Below are positions 18,210-26,813 of a DNA stretch of 36,479 nucleotides, piece after piece (position 1 is the first letter of the stretch; every line of letters begins with the position of its first letter). Source of the DNA: Candidatus Methylaffinis lahnbergensis (GTDB lineage Bacteria; Pseudomonadota; Alphaproteobacteria; Rhizobiales; Beijerinckiaceae); contig PEFW01000028.1 of NCBI GenBank assembly GCA_002890675.1, forward strand, positions 1-36,479, given 5' to 3'. Below the pieces are notes generated by a model. It worked only from the letters and a program-made list of their open reading frames with translations, was not told the origin of the DNA and did no database searches. The position numbers and the translations under genes were made by a program.

Positions 18210-18643
18210 ACGGCGAGGTTTCGATTTGGACCGACGGTGCCTGTTCCGGCAATCCAGGTCCGGGAGGATGGGGAGCTATCCTGTGCTTCGGCGCGGATGA
18301 AAAAGAGCTTTTTGGCGGCGAAGCCGCGACCACCAACAATCGCATGGAATTGGCCGCCGTGATCGCGGCCCTGGGGGCGCTGAAGCGGCCATGCACGGTT
18401 CATCTCTATACGGATTCGAATTATCTCAAGGGCGGCATCACGACTTGGATCGCTGCCTGGAAACGCAATGGCTGGCGCACCGCCGATAAAAAACCTGTCA
18501 AGAATGTCGAGCTATGGCAAAGGCTCGAGGCGGCCGCCGCTCCGCACTCCATCGATTGGCGCTGGGTGAAGAGTCATGCCGGGGACGCCATGAACGAGCG
18601 TGCCGACGCGCTCGCCCGCAAGGGTATGGCAGGGTTCAAATAG
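18206..18643 (+). CDS. rnhA: Ribonuclease HI
   Basis: RNase HI cuts the RNA strand of RNA-DNA hybrids, for example R-loops and replication primers. The 145-aa protein carries all four catalytic acidic residues in their usual motifs: [35 protein letters not shown] and NERADALAR. The basic protrusion ([18 protein letters not shown]) is present. Length matches the bacterial enzyme. It begins within the thrB stop codon (ATGA), so the two are translationally coupled. Confidence 0.97.
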   Translation: MNGEVSIWTDGACSGNPGPGGWGAILCFGADEKELFGGEAATTNNRMELAAVIAALGALKRPCTVHLYTDSNYLKGGITTWIAAWKRNGWRTADKKPVKNVELWQRLEAAAAPHSIDWRWVKSHAGDAMNERADALARKGMAGFK

Positions 18644-18666
18644 CGCTAAGGCCTGTTGAGATTCAT

Positions 18667-18805
18667 CTACCAAGTCTCGTTGAACATGACCGGGTGGGCC
18701 CAGTCCATTGTTCCGATGCAAGATTTTCCAGGGCATGTCGATGAGCTTGTTCCAGGCGAAGCAGCCGCGGTCCAAATTGTCCTCGTAGGAATTGTTTTTC
18801 GTCAA
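18667..18805 (-). pseudogene. IS630-family transposase C-terminal fragment
   Basis: The minus strand encodes the C-terminal end of an IS630-type transposase: SYEDNLDRGCFAWNKLIDMP in one frame and then, after a frame change, LDWAHPVMFNETW and a stop at 18667-18669. The Trp-Asn-Lys-Leu-Ile and Trp-Ala-His elements are the ones seen at the end of this family. The rest of the element is gone, and it differs from the copy at 234-901. The bases from 18806 to 19017 hold no gene that I can support. The scrap sits between two convergent genes, rnhA and xerD, a harmless place for insertion. Confidence 0.65.
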
Positions 18806-19017
18806 CGAAACCGGCTATTGGAGGGATGAGGAGGCGGCGCTGCGGGGCATTGTGAAGATGCCATTCATTGACCAAAAGGTCCCAGCGGAATTCCGCCGCG
18901 CCTCGCGCTTGACAATCAACGGCGGGACGTGGCGCTCCTCGCGGCACGAGATCAAGACTGCTGTCCTCGTCCAGGCGCGGCCGCTTGCAAGCATTGGAAC
19001 GCGCGCGCCGCTGCTTG

Positions 19018-19953
19018 TCACCCGCCGGTCAGCGGGTGCAAATCGCGCACCATGGCTTTCATCCGCTCGTCGAGCACATGGGTATAGACTTGCGTCGTTG
19101 AAATATCGGCGTGGCCGAGCAATTCCTGCACGACACGCAAATCCGCGCCATTTTGCAAAAGATGGCTCGCGAAGGCATGCCGCAGCACATGCGGACTTAT
19201 CCGCGCGGCGGCGATCCCCGCGGCGGCGGCGCAGGCCTTGAGATCGCGGGCGAAAGCCTGGCGCGTGAGGTGCCCGCTCGCGCTGTCGGCCGGAAACAGC
19301 CAGGGGCCCGGCGCCCCCGCTTGGTTTTTTTTGAGAAACCCGCGATAAGCCGAAATCGTCCGCCGCGCCTCGCCGGGCAGCGGCACAAGCCGTTCCCGCC
19401 CGCCCTTGCCGCGAATGTGGATGAAAGGCTCCTTGGTTTGCGCCGCGCTCGACGGCAAGTTCACGAGTTCGGAAACCCGCAGACCCGTCGCATAAAGAAG
19501 TTCAAGCAGGCATGCCGTGCGCAACGCGCGCAACCGTTCGGGCGCGGGGCGGGTGGCGTCGTCGAGCCCCTCCTTGGAGACCGCCAGCAGATGGCCGACC
19601 TCGGCGACGGACAGGGTTTTTGGCAGCCTCCGGCCGGATCTCGGCGCCTCGACAATCAGCGCCGGATCATCGGCGCGGCGCCGGTCGGCAACGAGAAACC
19701 GGTGGAACTGACGGATCGAGGAAAGTTTCCTTGCGCTCGACGCGGGTTTGAGACCGCGTTCCGCAACCTTGGAGAGATAAGCGCGAATGTCGCCAGTCGC
19801 GGCGTTCTGCGGCGCCTTTCCGGCGCGGGCGAGTCCGGCGGCATAATCGGCGAGGTCGCGGGCATAGGCATCGAGCGTATTTTTCGTGGCGCCGCGTTCA
19901 GCCGCGATCATCTCGAGAAAGGCTTCGATCAGGAGAGGAACGCTTCGCGTCAT
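19018..19953 (-). CDS. xerD: Site-specific tyrosine recombinase XerD
   Basis: XerD acts with XerC at the dif site to resolve chromosome dimers at cell division. The 311-aa protein has the SAM-like N-terminal DNA-binding domain (residues 1-90) and a complete catalytic domain: Arg in TGLRVSELVNL, Lys in IRGKGGRERLVPL, His and Arg in HVLRHAFASHLL, His in LLGHADISTT and the nucleophilic Tyr in TQVYTHV. Length and motifs favour XerD over a phage integrase. It is preceded on the same strand by a small membrane-protein gene 14 bases away. Confidence 0.93.
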   Translation of the reverse strand: MTRSVPLLIEAFLEMIAAERGATKNTLDAYARDLADYAAGLARAGKAPQNAATGDIRAYLSKVAERGLKPASSARKLSSIRQFHRFLVADRRRADDPALIVEAPRSGRRLPKTLSVAEVGHLLAVSKEGLDDATRPAPERLRALRTACLLELLYATGLRVSELVNLPSSAAQTKEPFIHIRGKGGRERLVPLPGEARRTISAYRGFLKKNQAGAPGPWLFPADSASGHLTRQAFARDLKACAAAAGIAAARISPHVLRHAFASHLLQNGADLRVVQELLGHADISTTQVYTHVLDERMKAMVRDLHPLTGG

Positions 19954-19967
19954 CGGCCGGCGCCTCC

Positions 19968-20111
19968 CTATTTGTTCAGCCGCGCCGGGGGAATCGATTG
20001 GCTCATCTCGCGCGGCTGCGGTTCGACGAACATCACCAGAGCGATCATGCCGCCATAAACGATCCCCGCCAGAATACCGGCTAGCAAAAGAAATTTTATG
20101 AGTGAAGGCAC
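19968..20111 (-). CDS. Small single-span membrane protein (47 aa)
   Basis: I choose the GTG at 20111, with GGAG seven bases upstream. The frame is open to 20189 but that extension is not supported. The protein begins VPSLIKFLLLAGILAGIVYG, continues through a long hydrophobic segment (to ALVMFV) and ends in a conserved-looking polar tail (EPQPREMSQSIPPARLNK). It lies just upstream of xerD and is probably co-transcribed. Similar short proteins sit by xerD in other members of this order, as far as I recall; the function is unknown. Confidence 0.7.
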   Translation of the reverse strand: MPSLIKFLLLAGILAGIVYGGMIALVMFVEPQPREMSQSIPPARLNK

Positions 20112-20443
20112 GGGATACTCCGTTGGCGGTCCGCTCTTATCGGACAAGCGCGCGGGGGAGGCAAGCGCGCGGCGACTGTTTGGAACCATTGGGAGGTCGG
20201 TTTATGGGAATAATGTCGCTTTTGCCGACCAGAATGCGGCAACGTTCATGCGGAGGATCGCCGGCCAAGGGAGGTTCCTCGAACTGCCGCGCAAGGCGCG
20301 GATTCGTGGTGCGCCTTACATCGCCATTATGAGACAATGTAAGATCGTTGCACAGGAAATCCTGAAACGGCGGTGAACGCCTTGATTTTATCTCTGGCAG
20401 GGTGACAAGTGCGGGCGATTCATCCGTACCGACGGGGTTTCAG
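20112..20443. other. Divergent intergenic region
   Basis: No gene is supported between the small membrane protein and the next plus-strand gene. It must hold divergent promoters, but I could not identify them with confidence. Confidence 0.5.
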
Positions 20444-20827
20444 ATGGAAGATTTGATCGCCCGCATTGCTGCCGCCGCTGGTGTTGAACCGGAGATTGCG
20501 AAAGAATCGGTCGAGATGATTCTCGCGTTCCTTCGCAAGGAGGGGCCCCAAGCCGAGGTCGATGCCTTGTTCGCGGCCGTACCAGGCGCGGCCGAGGCTG
20601 CCGACGCAGCATCCGGGGAAAGCGGCGGAGGCGCCCTCAACGGGCTGATCGACGCGACGGGCGGCGGCCTCATGGGCTTGGCGGGCCGGCTCACTAGTCT
20701 TGGCCTCGGCATGAGCGAGATGCAGACAATCGGGCGGCAAGTCTTCGCCTATGTCCGCGACAAGGCCGGAGACGAACTTGTCGGCCAAGTTGCCGCGGCG
20801 ATCCCCGGTCTTGCGCAATTTCTCTAG
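20444..20827 (+). CDS. Conserved hypothetical protein, DUF2267-like
   Basis: The 127-aa protein starts MEDLIARIAAAAGVEPEIAK (ATG at 20444); a GTG 42 bases earlier is in frame but less likely. It has an N-terminal helical part (ESVEMILAFLRKEGPQAEV), a Gly/Ala-rich middle (GGGLMGLAGRL) and a helical C-terminus (GRQVFAYVRDKAGDELVGQV, ending AIPGLAQFL). I recall short proteins of this pattern as common in this order, and they somewhat resemble DUF2267; neither link was checked. No enzyme motif is visible. It stands alone, with gene-free stretches on both sides. Confidence 0.75.
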   Translation: MEDLIARIAAAAGVEPEIAKESVEMILAFLRKEGPQAEVDALFAAVPGAAEAADAASGESGGGALNGLIDATGGGLMGLAGRLTSLGLGMSEMQTIGRQVFAYVRDKAGDELVGQVAAAIPGLAQFL

Positions 20828-21436
20828 AATCGTGGGACGGCACGGCTTTTGCGCGGATATGTCGCACCGGATTTGGGTAAGATTTTAGCCAGGGCTTTTA
20901 GGGAGCTCGTCGGTGCCAGCAATGGGACCAGATCATGCCTGTCTTTGTAAGAATCATTTGGTTTGATGACCATGACCAGCTTCGGGTAAGGCTCCCGATG
21001 AAACTAGTTTGCAACCTATTGAAACAGCGTCTTTCATTTTTCGTCTTTCTGCGAAACCTTATCAAGGACCGCACGGTAGGTTTCGCTGCATAAGAAGAAT
21101 CCTGTTTTACGCGGGGACGCGCGCAGATATTATCCGGAGCAAAAGCCAGTGGGTGATCTTATTGCTTTCAAACCAGCGAGAGTCGGCGTGCCTTTGAGGA
21201 CCGCTCCGCTCGGCCACGGTACGGTCGTCTTTTTCACCGGTGTTCGGCAAGAACGCCATAAAGACGAGGGAAGCGAAACAAAACGCGCGCGCCGCGTTTC
21301 GGGAAGGCGATCGGGAAAAAGCGGCGGCATGCCGGGCGGCGACCCGCAGAAATAAAGCAAGTCGCGCGAGTCGCCCACGGCGGGGTCAAGCAAGACCGCC
21401 GGCTCGCGTTCGAGGAGCAGGTTCGACGATTGGCTT
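20828..21436. other. Intergenic region with an inverted repeat
   Basis: No gene is supported over 609 bases. GCGAAACCT (21051-21059) and AGGTTTCGC (21078-21086) form a perfect 9-base-pair stem with an 18-base loop. A minus-strand open stretch (21393-21130) following the DUF1254 gene has some coding-like composition (DSRDLLYFCG) but no start signal or family. Confidence 0.45.
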
Positions 21437-22018
21437 TCAATCCTGCGCGACTTGCTCGACCGTGCAGACGACCGACTTGACGCGCTCTTCCGCGTCCGCC
21501 CTGTCGCTCTGATAGACGGAAAGGGCGCTGACGATCACAACTCCTTGCGGTTCCGGCGCAACAAGCCGCAAATCTTGCGATGGATCGTCTTCGTCGTCCT
21601 CGGCCTCGACGATTTCCAACTGTGCGGCGGTTAGCACGACGACGTCGATCTTGCCTTGTTGCGCCGCAAGGTCTGTCATCGAATAAAAAACCTGTCCGGC
21701 GGAAGTGCGAAACGAAAATGTGAGAAGGCTGCCGCCTTCGATATCCGCGTGCATGCGCAAACCGCCTTGCGAGAGGTCGAAGGGACAGATGGATTGGACC
21801 ATCGCGGGGTCCGCGAAAGGCAAGACATGCTTATTGGCGCCGGCCGCTGGTAAAAGCGTCAATTGGCCGGGTCTTGCCAGCTCCGAAATCCGCGCATTTG
21901 TCTCTTTCGCCGCTATTTCGGGCAGCGCGAAAATGGCGGCGATGTGCGTAATTCCGGCAATGGCCAGAACGCCAAGGAGCCAGAGGAGCGCCGCGAGGAG
22001 GCGATCAATCTGGTTCAT
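21437..22018 (-). CDS. DUF1254 domain-containing membrane-anchored protein
   Basis: The 193-aa protein begins MNQIDRLLAALLWLLGVLAI with an N-terminal membrane anchor, then a periplasmic-type domain of the DUF1254 kind (LPFADPAMVQSICPFDLSQG, LTFSFRTSAGQVFYSMTDLA). Its ATG overlaps the stop of the DUF1214 gene as ATGA, so I prefer it over the in-frame TTG six bases earlier. DUF1254 and DUF1214 occur as a pair or as one fused protein in many bacteria; the function is unknown. The coupling to a penicillin-binding protein suggests an envelope role, but that is inference. Confidence 0.88.
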   Translation of the reverse strand: MNQIDRLLAALLWLLGVLAIAGITHIAAIFALPEIAAKETNARISELARPGQLTLLPAAGANKHVLPFADPAMVQSICPFDLSQGGLRMHADIEGGSLLTFSFRTSAGQVFYSMTDLAAQQGKIDVVVLTAAQLEIVEAEDDEDDPSQDLRLVAPEPQGVVIVSALSVYQSDRADAEERVKSVVCTVEQVAQD

Positions 22019-22641
22019 TCGCAACGGCTCTTAAGGAGGCCCGGCATTCTCGCGGCGTCGAGAGCCGTGGCCGGGGCACCGAGTTCGCTATCATAAAGAC
22101 GCAGAACGAGAATGAATTTCGAGGTGCCGCCTATCGGCAGCCAATTACCCGGCCGGGCATGACGAGAGAGGGTGATTTCGAATTGGCCGTCGCTCGCGCG
22201 GAGAACCTCGCTTGAAGTAAATCCTTGCCGGTCCGCAATGTTGGCGACCGGGGCGCCCGCTGGCGAGAGCAGCGTCAATGTCCAATAGCGGGCGGAAGGT
22301 ATTTCGCCCTTCAATACATAATCGCAGGCCGGGTCGAATTCGGCGCCGTTGCCGTCGCCATGGGCAACGAAGCTCATTCCTTCCGATTCGCTCAAGGACA
22401 TTTCGCCCGAATAAGCAAGAATAGCGCGAGTGTAGGGATCGGTATCCGAAGTCCCGTTGCGCGGCCAGCCGGTCCATGGACCCGCGGTGATGGCCCCAAA
22501 GCCCTTTCCGCGCTCGACCACGACAAAGGTAACGAATAGTCCGAGAAGTACGCCTATACAGCCGGCCGACAGGAATTTGCCGAGAATTGTGCCGCGCGAC
22601 TGGTCGCCTCTTTTCATCGCAATGGCCGTTCCGAGGCTCAT
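22015..22641 (-). CDS. DUF1214 domain-containing membrane-anchored protein
   Basis: The 208-aa protein has a membrane segment (SAGCIGVLLGLFVTFVVV) after a short basic N-terminus and then the DUF1214 domain. The domain core is visible as YWTLTLLSPAGAPVANI, then the strand FEITLSRHARPGNWLPI and the near-C-terminal FILVLRLYDSE. Its ATG at 22641 overlaps the stop of the penicillin-binding protein gene (ATGA); an internal ATG at 22617 is a possible alternative. The three genes PBP, DUF1214 and DUF1254 form one translationally coupled unit. Confidence 0.9.
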   Translation of the reverse strand: MSLGTAIAMKRGDQSRGTILGKFLSAGCIGVLLGLFVTFVVVERGKGFGAITAGPWTGWPRNGTSDTDPYTRAILAYSGEMSLSESEGMSFVAHGDGNGAEFDPACDYVLKGEIPSARYWTLTLLSPAGAPVANIADRQGFTSSEVLRASDGQFEITLSRHARPGNWLPIGGTSKFILVLRLYDSELGAPATALDAARMPGLLKSRCE

Positions 22642-24920
22642 CCGCCGCCCCCGGCCGTGGCGTTGCCCGCCGGTGCTTGGATGTCCCGTCCGGCTCCGCC
22701 GCCGGCAAGGCCGTTCGCCGCGATGCCCGCGTCCCCACGCCGCTTTTGCATGTTCGTCATCGTGGCTTCGATGATGGCGAGGGCCGTAGCCGTGGCCGCC
22801 GGCAAACCGGCTGGCCGGCGTGGCGCTTCGGCGGCGGCGGTCCCGGAGGCCGGCGGCGGCGGCGGCCCCGCTGGGGCCGGCCTGCCGGGCAAAGGCTTCA
22901 ATTCAATGCCCTGATGCGCGTATTCCATGACCTCGTGCCAAGTTTGCGCGGGCAGTGTGCCGCCGGTCATATTGTCCATCGGCGTATCGTCGTCGTTGCC
23001 GAACCAGATCGCGGCGACATAATTGCCGGTGTAGCCGATGAACCAGGCGTCCTTGTAGCCGTTTGTCGTGCCAGTTTTTCCGGCGGTCTCGATATTGTCG
23101 AGCTGCGCCCGGCGTCCGGTGCCGGCCAGGACAACCTGCATCATCATCGAAACCATCGTCTCGATCGTGCTTCGATCGATGATTTGGCGTGGTGGCGGCG
23201 CATCGCGGTCGTGCTGGTAGATCACTTCGCCGCGGCTGTTGGTGATCTCCACCGCCGAATAAGGGGGCGCGCGCAAGCCGCCATTGGCGAAAGTGGAATA
23301 GGCCGAAGCCATATCGATCACCGTGACGTCGTCGGCGCCGATCGGCAAGGATACTGTATCGGGTAGTGGCGTCGTCAACCCCATCATGCGCGCAGTTTCG
23401 ATGATTTTGGCGCGGCCGCGTTTGGCGCTTTCGAAGATATTGTTGTGCCCTGGGACTGGATCGGCCTCGCCGATGGCAACCGACAAGCGGACCGCGACCG
23501 TGTTCAGCGAATGCGCCAAGGCCTCGACGAGCGGCAAATGGCCCGCATAAGAATTCTTGTAATTGTGCGGGCACCAATCGCCGATGCAGATCGGCGCGTC
23601 GACGACGATCGTCGAGGGCTTGAATTTGCCGGTCATCAGCGCCGTCAGATAGACGAATGGTTTGAACGAAGACCCAGGCTGCCGTAACGCGTCCGTGGCG
23701 CGGTTGAACTGGCTTGCGCCATAGTCGCGCCCGCCGACCATCGCCCCCATCGCGCCGAGCGGATCGAGAATCACCATCGCGCTTTGTTTGGCGTGATAGG
23801 CCGGGGCATGCTCGCGCAATTCATTCTCGATCGTCGCCGCGGCGTGTTGTTGCAGATTGGTGTCAAGGGCTGTGCGCACGGTGAGCACGCGATCGTCGCC
23901 GAGTTTCTTTTCCTCGGAGAGTTTTTTCACCTCGTCATAGGCATAATCGAGATACCAATCCGGGGTGAGGTCCCGGCTGCGATCGACCGGCGTCGCCGGA
24001 TTGCGCAGCGCCGCGTAAATTTGCCCCTCGGTGAGGTAGCCGGCCTCGACCATATTGTTCAAGACGTCGGCTGCCCGCGCGCGGGCAGCGGGCAGATTGA
24101 TATGCGGCGCGTATTTGGTTGGCGCCTTGAAGAGACCGGCAATCATGGCGGCTTCGGCAAGCGAGAGGTCGCGCACGGATTTGCCGAAATAGAATTCCGC
24201 CGCGGCCTGCACCCCGAAGGCGCCGCCGCCGAGATAGGCGCGGTCGAGATAAAGCCGCAGGATCTCGCGTTTTGGCAGGCGGAATTCGAGCCAGACCGCG
24301 AGATAGGCCTCCTTGATCTTGCGTTCCAGCGTTCGCTGGTTTGAAAGAAACAGATTTTTTGCCAATTGCTGGGTGATCGAAGAGCCGCCTTGGACCACCG
24401 TGTCGGCCCGCGCGTTGGCGGTCAATGCCCGCAGCGTGCCGATCGGGTCGATCCCGAGGTGATCGAAGAACCGCCGATCCTCGGTCGCGAGCACCGCGTG
24501 GATCAGATTTGGCGGCAGTTCGTCGAACGAGACCTTGTCGTCGTGCCTGATGCCGCGCTGCCCGACCTCTTGGCCATAGCGGTCGAGAAAGGTCACCGCG
24601 AGGTCGGTTTTTTTCAGCCAATCGTCGGAGGTTTCCTGGAAAGCTAGACCGCCGAGCGTGAGGGCTGCGACGCCAATGCCGAGCCCGAGGGTCAGTATTT
24701 CGCAGGCGAGTTCGTTGAGGACACGCCGCCAACCCGCGATATGGAATCCGTCCATGAAGGCGGCAAAGGACGCGTAATTTTCACGCGCGCGCTCCAGGCT
24801 CGTATGGAGCGAGGAATCGACAAAAGCATCCAAGGCGAGCAAAGCCCGCGCGATTTTCCCGCGAAGATGCGACGCTCGGTTACCATCGAACAAAGTTGTA
24901 GCTCCAACGTATGCCGGCAT
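22638..24920 (-). CDS. Class A penicillin-binding protein (PBP1 family)
   Basis: The 760-aa bifunctional enzyme polymerises lipid II glycan strands and cross-links peptides. After an unusual N-terminal cytoplasmic part of about 75 residues and a membrane anchor (TLGLGIGVAALTLGGLAFQ) comes the GT51 domain: catalytic Glu in VLATEDRRFFDHLG, GGSSITQQLAKNLFLS, RTLERKIKEAYLAVWLE and the YLDRAYLGGGAFGVQAAAE motif. The transpeptidase domain has the SxxK Ser in PGSSFKPFVYL, SLN in HSLNTVAVRLS and KTG in AGKTGTTNGYKDAWF. The C-terminus (from about residue 685) is Pro/Ala/Gly-rich and probably disordered. It may be PBP1A- or PBP1C-like; I leave the symbol empty. Confidence 0.93.
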   Translation of the reverse strand: MPAYVGATTLFDGNRASHLRGKIARALLALDAFVDSSLHTSLERARENYASFAAFMDGFHIAGWRRVLNELACEILTLGLGIGVAALTLGGLAFQETSDDWLKKTDLAVTFLDRYGQEVGQRGIRHDDKVSFDELPPNLIHAVLATEDRRFFDHLGIDPIGTLRALTANARADTVVQGGSSITQQLAKNLFLSNQRTLERKIKEAYLAVWLEFRLPKREILRLYLDRAYLGGGAFGVQAAAEFYFGKSVRDLSLAEAAMIAGLFKAPTKYAPHINLPAARARAADVLNNMVEAGYLTEGQIYAALRNPATPVDRSRDLTPDWYLDYAYDEVKKLSEEKKLGDDRVLTVRTALDTNLQQHAAATIENELREHAPAYHAKQSAMVILDPLGAMGAMVGGRDYGASQFNRATDALRQPGSSFKPFVYLTALMTGKFKPSTIVVDAPICIGDWCPHNYKNSYAGHLPLVEALAHSLNTVAVRLSVAIGEADPVPGHNNIFESAKRGRAKIIETARMMGLTTPLPDTVSLPIGADDVTVIDMASAYSTFANGGLRAPPYSAVEITNSRGEVIYQHDRDAPPPRQIIDRSTIETMVSMMMQVVLAGTGRRAQLDNIETAGKTGTTNGYKDAWFIGYTGNYVAAIWFGNDDDTPMDNMTGGTLPAQTWHEVMEYAHQGIELKPLPGRPAPAGPPPPPASGTAAAEAPRRPAGLPAATATALAIIEATMTNMQKRRGDAGIAANGLAGGGAGRDIQAPAGNATAGGGG

Positions 24921-25905
24921 ATGTGTTGCCGGAAACCTAGCCAGTGTAAGGCATCTTCCATTGCGATGGAAACATGCTCTTGCGCGGATCAGGACTCAGC
25001 TTGAAACAGGCGAGTCCCAAATGGCGATTATTAATACTCTCGGCGAATTACCCCGTACGTAAGTAACTTGACTTTTTCTTGGCTGTGCAGGCGCCCCGCG
25101 TTTCGCTTGGGACATGTAAAGCAACGATGCGCGCCGGCCGCCGTGCCACCCAAGGAGGGCGAAAGCGCCGAAGCCATTGCCCGGGGTTTTGGGCCTGGAC
25201 CGGTCGGCGGTCCATGGCTTTCTGGCGCGCTGCCGGCCCGGCGCATCGCGGGCATGTCCCACTGCTGTTGCAAAGCGCGAGGCGACCGCCGCCGATTGAC
25301 AACCTACGCGGCCTTGGCGGGTTTGCCAAGATCCGCGTCGGTTGAAGCGGCTGTTGCCGTGAAAAACGGCGCGCCGCCGGGCGAAGTGGACGCTGCTTAT
25401 CCGCCTTGAGCCGCCCAAGTCCCGCGTGCTTAGAGCAACGCCGCGCCATCGAGGGCGAGCGCCAGTATTTTACTCTCCCGCGGACGCGCCGAACCGTGCC
25501 CTCTCCTTCCCCCGAACCGCGCTAAACCCCAGTCTCATATGCCGCGAGCCAGGATTAGATGGTTGACAACCGGCGCCAAGCTTTGTAGAGGACGCCCGAA
25601 GGGTATGCGAGTCGGCCGCTCGTCTTGGGCGGCCGTCTTTGTTTTGGCAATGACCGCGGCCTTGCGATGGAGACGCGTTGTTGCGCAACGTAGATGGACG
25701 GACGATACCTTTTATATATCTGGTGATATATCCGGTGATACGTCGCCTCCGGATAGGCCGCTGTTGAAGCGGTTGCGAGGTTCGCTAGCCGCTAAATCAT
25801 GGGCCTTGGCGGGGTAGTTCCCCCGGCTGGCGGCACGCTAAAAGCGAACGCTGTATTGAAGATGCTTCGCCACCGCGGGCCGGATGGAACACGAGGGAAG
25901 GTAAG
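24921..25905. other. Long intergenic region upstream of rplU
   Basis: Nearly 1 kb lies between the divergent PBP and rplU genes with no supported protein. Open frames on both strands (25068-25409 plus, 25048-25449 minus) have no recognisable family or good start. An AT-rich patch at 25709-25740 contains a 12-base tandem repeat. Promoters for rplU and the PBP gene should lie here. Confidence 0.5.
25717..25740 (+). repeat. 12-bp tandem repeat upstream of rplU
   Basis: TATCTGGTGATA is followed directly by TATCCGGTGATA, differing at one base. It sits in an AT-rich patch 166 bases before the rplU start and could be part of its promoter or a regulator site. The function is not shown by sequence. 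Confidence 0.5.
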
Positions 25906-26256
25906 TTGTTCGCAGTCATCAAAACTGGCGGCAAACAATATAGCGTGGCCGCTGGGGACACGATCACCGTCATGACGCTTTCCGGCGAACCGGGCGACGC
26001 CGTGGCGTTCGATCATGTGCTCATGTTGTCCGGAGACGGCGAACCGGCTTTTGGAACCCCTTTTATCGAAGGCGCCAGCGTCGCGGGCCAGATTGTCGAA
26101 CAGACGCGCGGGCCAAAAGCGATTTCCTTCAAGAAGCGGCGGCGGCAGAACTCCAAGCGTAAGCGGGGCCATCGTCAGGATTTAACCCAGGTGCGGATCA
26201 CCGGGCTTTTGACCGACGGCGTCGAATCATCGGTCGGTACCGGCCCGTCGGCATAA
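25906..26256 (+). CDS. rplU: 50S ribosomal protein L21
   Basis: L21 (116 aa) binds 23S rRNA in the large subunit. The protein begins MFAVIKTGGKQYSVAAGDTI and has the basic RNA-binding stretch ISFKKRRRQNSKRKRGHR followed by the conserved TQVRITGL. The start codon is TTG at 25906 with AAGG five bases upstream; no ATG or GTG fits the family N-terminus, so the TTG is forced. The rare start may lower translation. rpmA follows 98 bases later, the normal order. Confidence 0.97.
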   Translation: MFAVIKTGGKQYSVAAGDTITVMTLSGEPGDAVAFDHVLMLSGDGEPAFGTPFIEGASVAGQIVEQTRGPKAISFKKRRRQNSKRKRGHRQDLTQVRITGLLTDGVESSVGTGPSA

Positions 26257-26354
26257 ACCCGCGTTCGTCCGCTTGGGGCGTGCGTAAAGCTCAATTATGA
26301 TGAGGAAAACTATCAAGTGGCACATTTCGTGCTTGGATATTTGGAGCCAGATCG

Positions 26355-26630
26355 ATGGCACATAAAAAAGCAGGCGGTTCGTCCCGCAACGGCCGCGATT
26401 CCAAAGGCCGTCGCCTGGGTGTGAAGAAATTCGGCGGCGAGGCGGTCACTAGCGGCAACATCATTGTGCGCCAGCGCGGAACAACATGGCATCCGGGCGC
26501 GTATGTCGGAATCGGGAAGGATCACACGTTATATGCCTTGATCGAAGGAAAAGTCGCATTCCAGACCAAAGCCGGTGGACGCTCGTACATTTCCGTTCAG
26601 CCAACGCCGCAAGCAAAAGCCGCAGATTAA
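26355..26630 (+). CDS. rpmA: 50S ribosomal protein L27
   Basis: L27 (91 aa) reaches the peptidyl-transferase centre with its N-terminal tail. The sequence [20 protein letters not shown] is the classic start, with no cleavable pre-sequence of the Firmicutes type. [20 protein letters not shown] and [13 protein letters not shown] follow. GGAGCCAG precedes the ATG. It forms the rplU-rpmA pair that normally precedes obgE; here a GNAT gene follows and obgE is not reached before the integrated element. Confidence 0.98.
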   Translation: MAHKKAGGSSRNGRDSKGRRLGVKKFGGEAVTSGNIIVRQRGTTWHPGAYVGIGKDHTLYALIEGKVAFQTKAGGRSYISVQPTPQAKAAD

Positions 26631-26631
26631 G

Positions 26632-26747
26632 GGTGGAGACCGGAAAACCTCCACCTGCTCCCATGGACCCGGTGGACTTGGTTTTCACGAACGCGAGAAC
26701 CGCTCCTGAAATTCAGGAGGAAAGTCCGGAAAACCCAAAAGGGTTTT
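26632..26747 (+). promoter_or_regulatory. Three successive stem-loops between rpmA and GNAT
   Basis: Just after the rpmA stop come three perfect inverted repeats: GGTGGAG/CTCCACC (26632-26638, 26649-26655, 10-base loop), CTCCTG/CAGGAG (26703-26708, 26714-26719, 5-base loop) and AAAACCC/GGGTTTT (26730-26736, 26741-26747, 4-base loop). The short sequence CCGGAAAACC occurs twice, near the first and third. The third stem ends in TTTT and could terminate. The arrangement could be an rpmA terminator plus a leader, or a small structured RNA. The function is inferred. Confidence 0.5.
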
Positions 26748-26813
26748 GAAAGGAAGGTGGGAGCCACCGCTGTTTATTTTGGTTCGAGACCTCGCATGAG
26801 GGCCGGAGCCCGC

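Noticed and set aside
18806..19017. Plus-strand frame with NETGYWRDEEAALRG
   Set aside because: Looks weakly coding but has no recognisable family and no start; I could not separate it from chance.
21130..21393. Minus-strand frame following the DUF1254 gene
   Set aside because: Some protein-like stretches but no start signal, no overlap with the preceding stop and no family.
25048..25449. Overlapping open frames on both strands upstream of rplU
   Set aside because: Arg/Pro/Ala-rich with no family, no good start and equal support on both strands.
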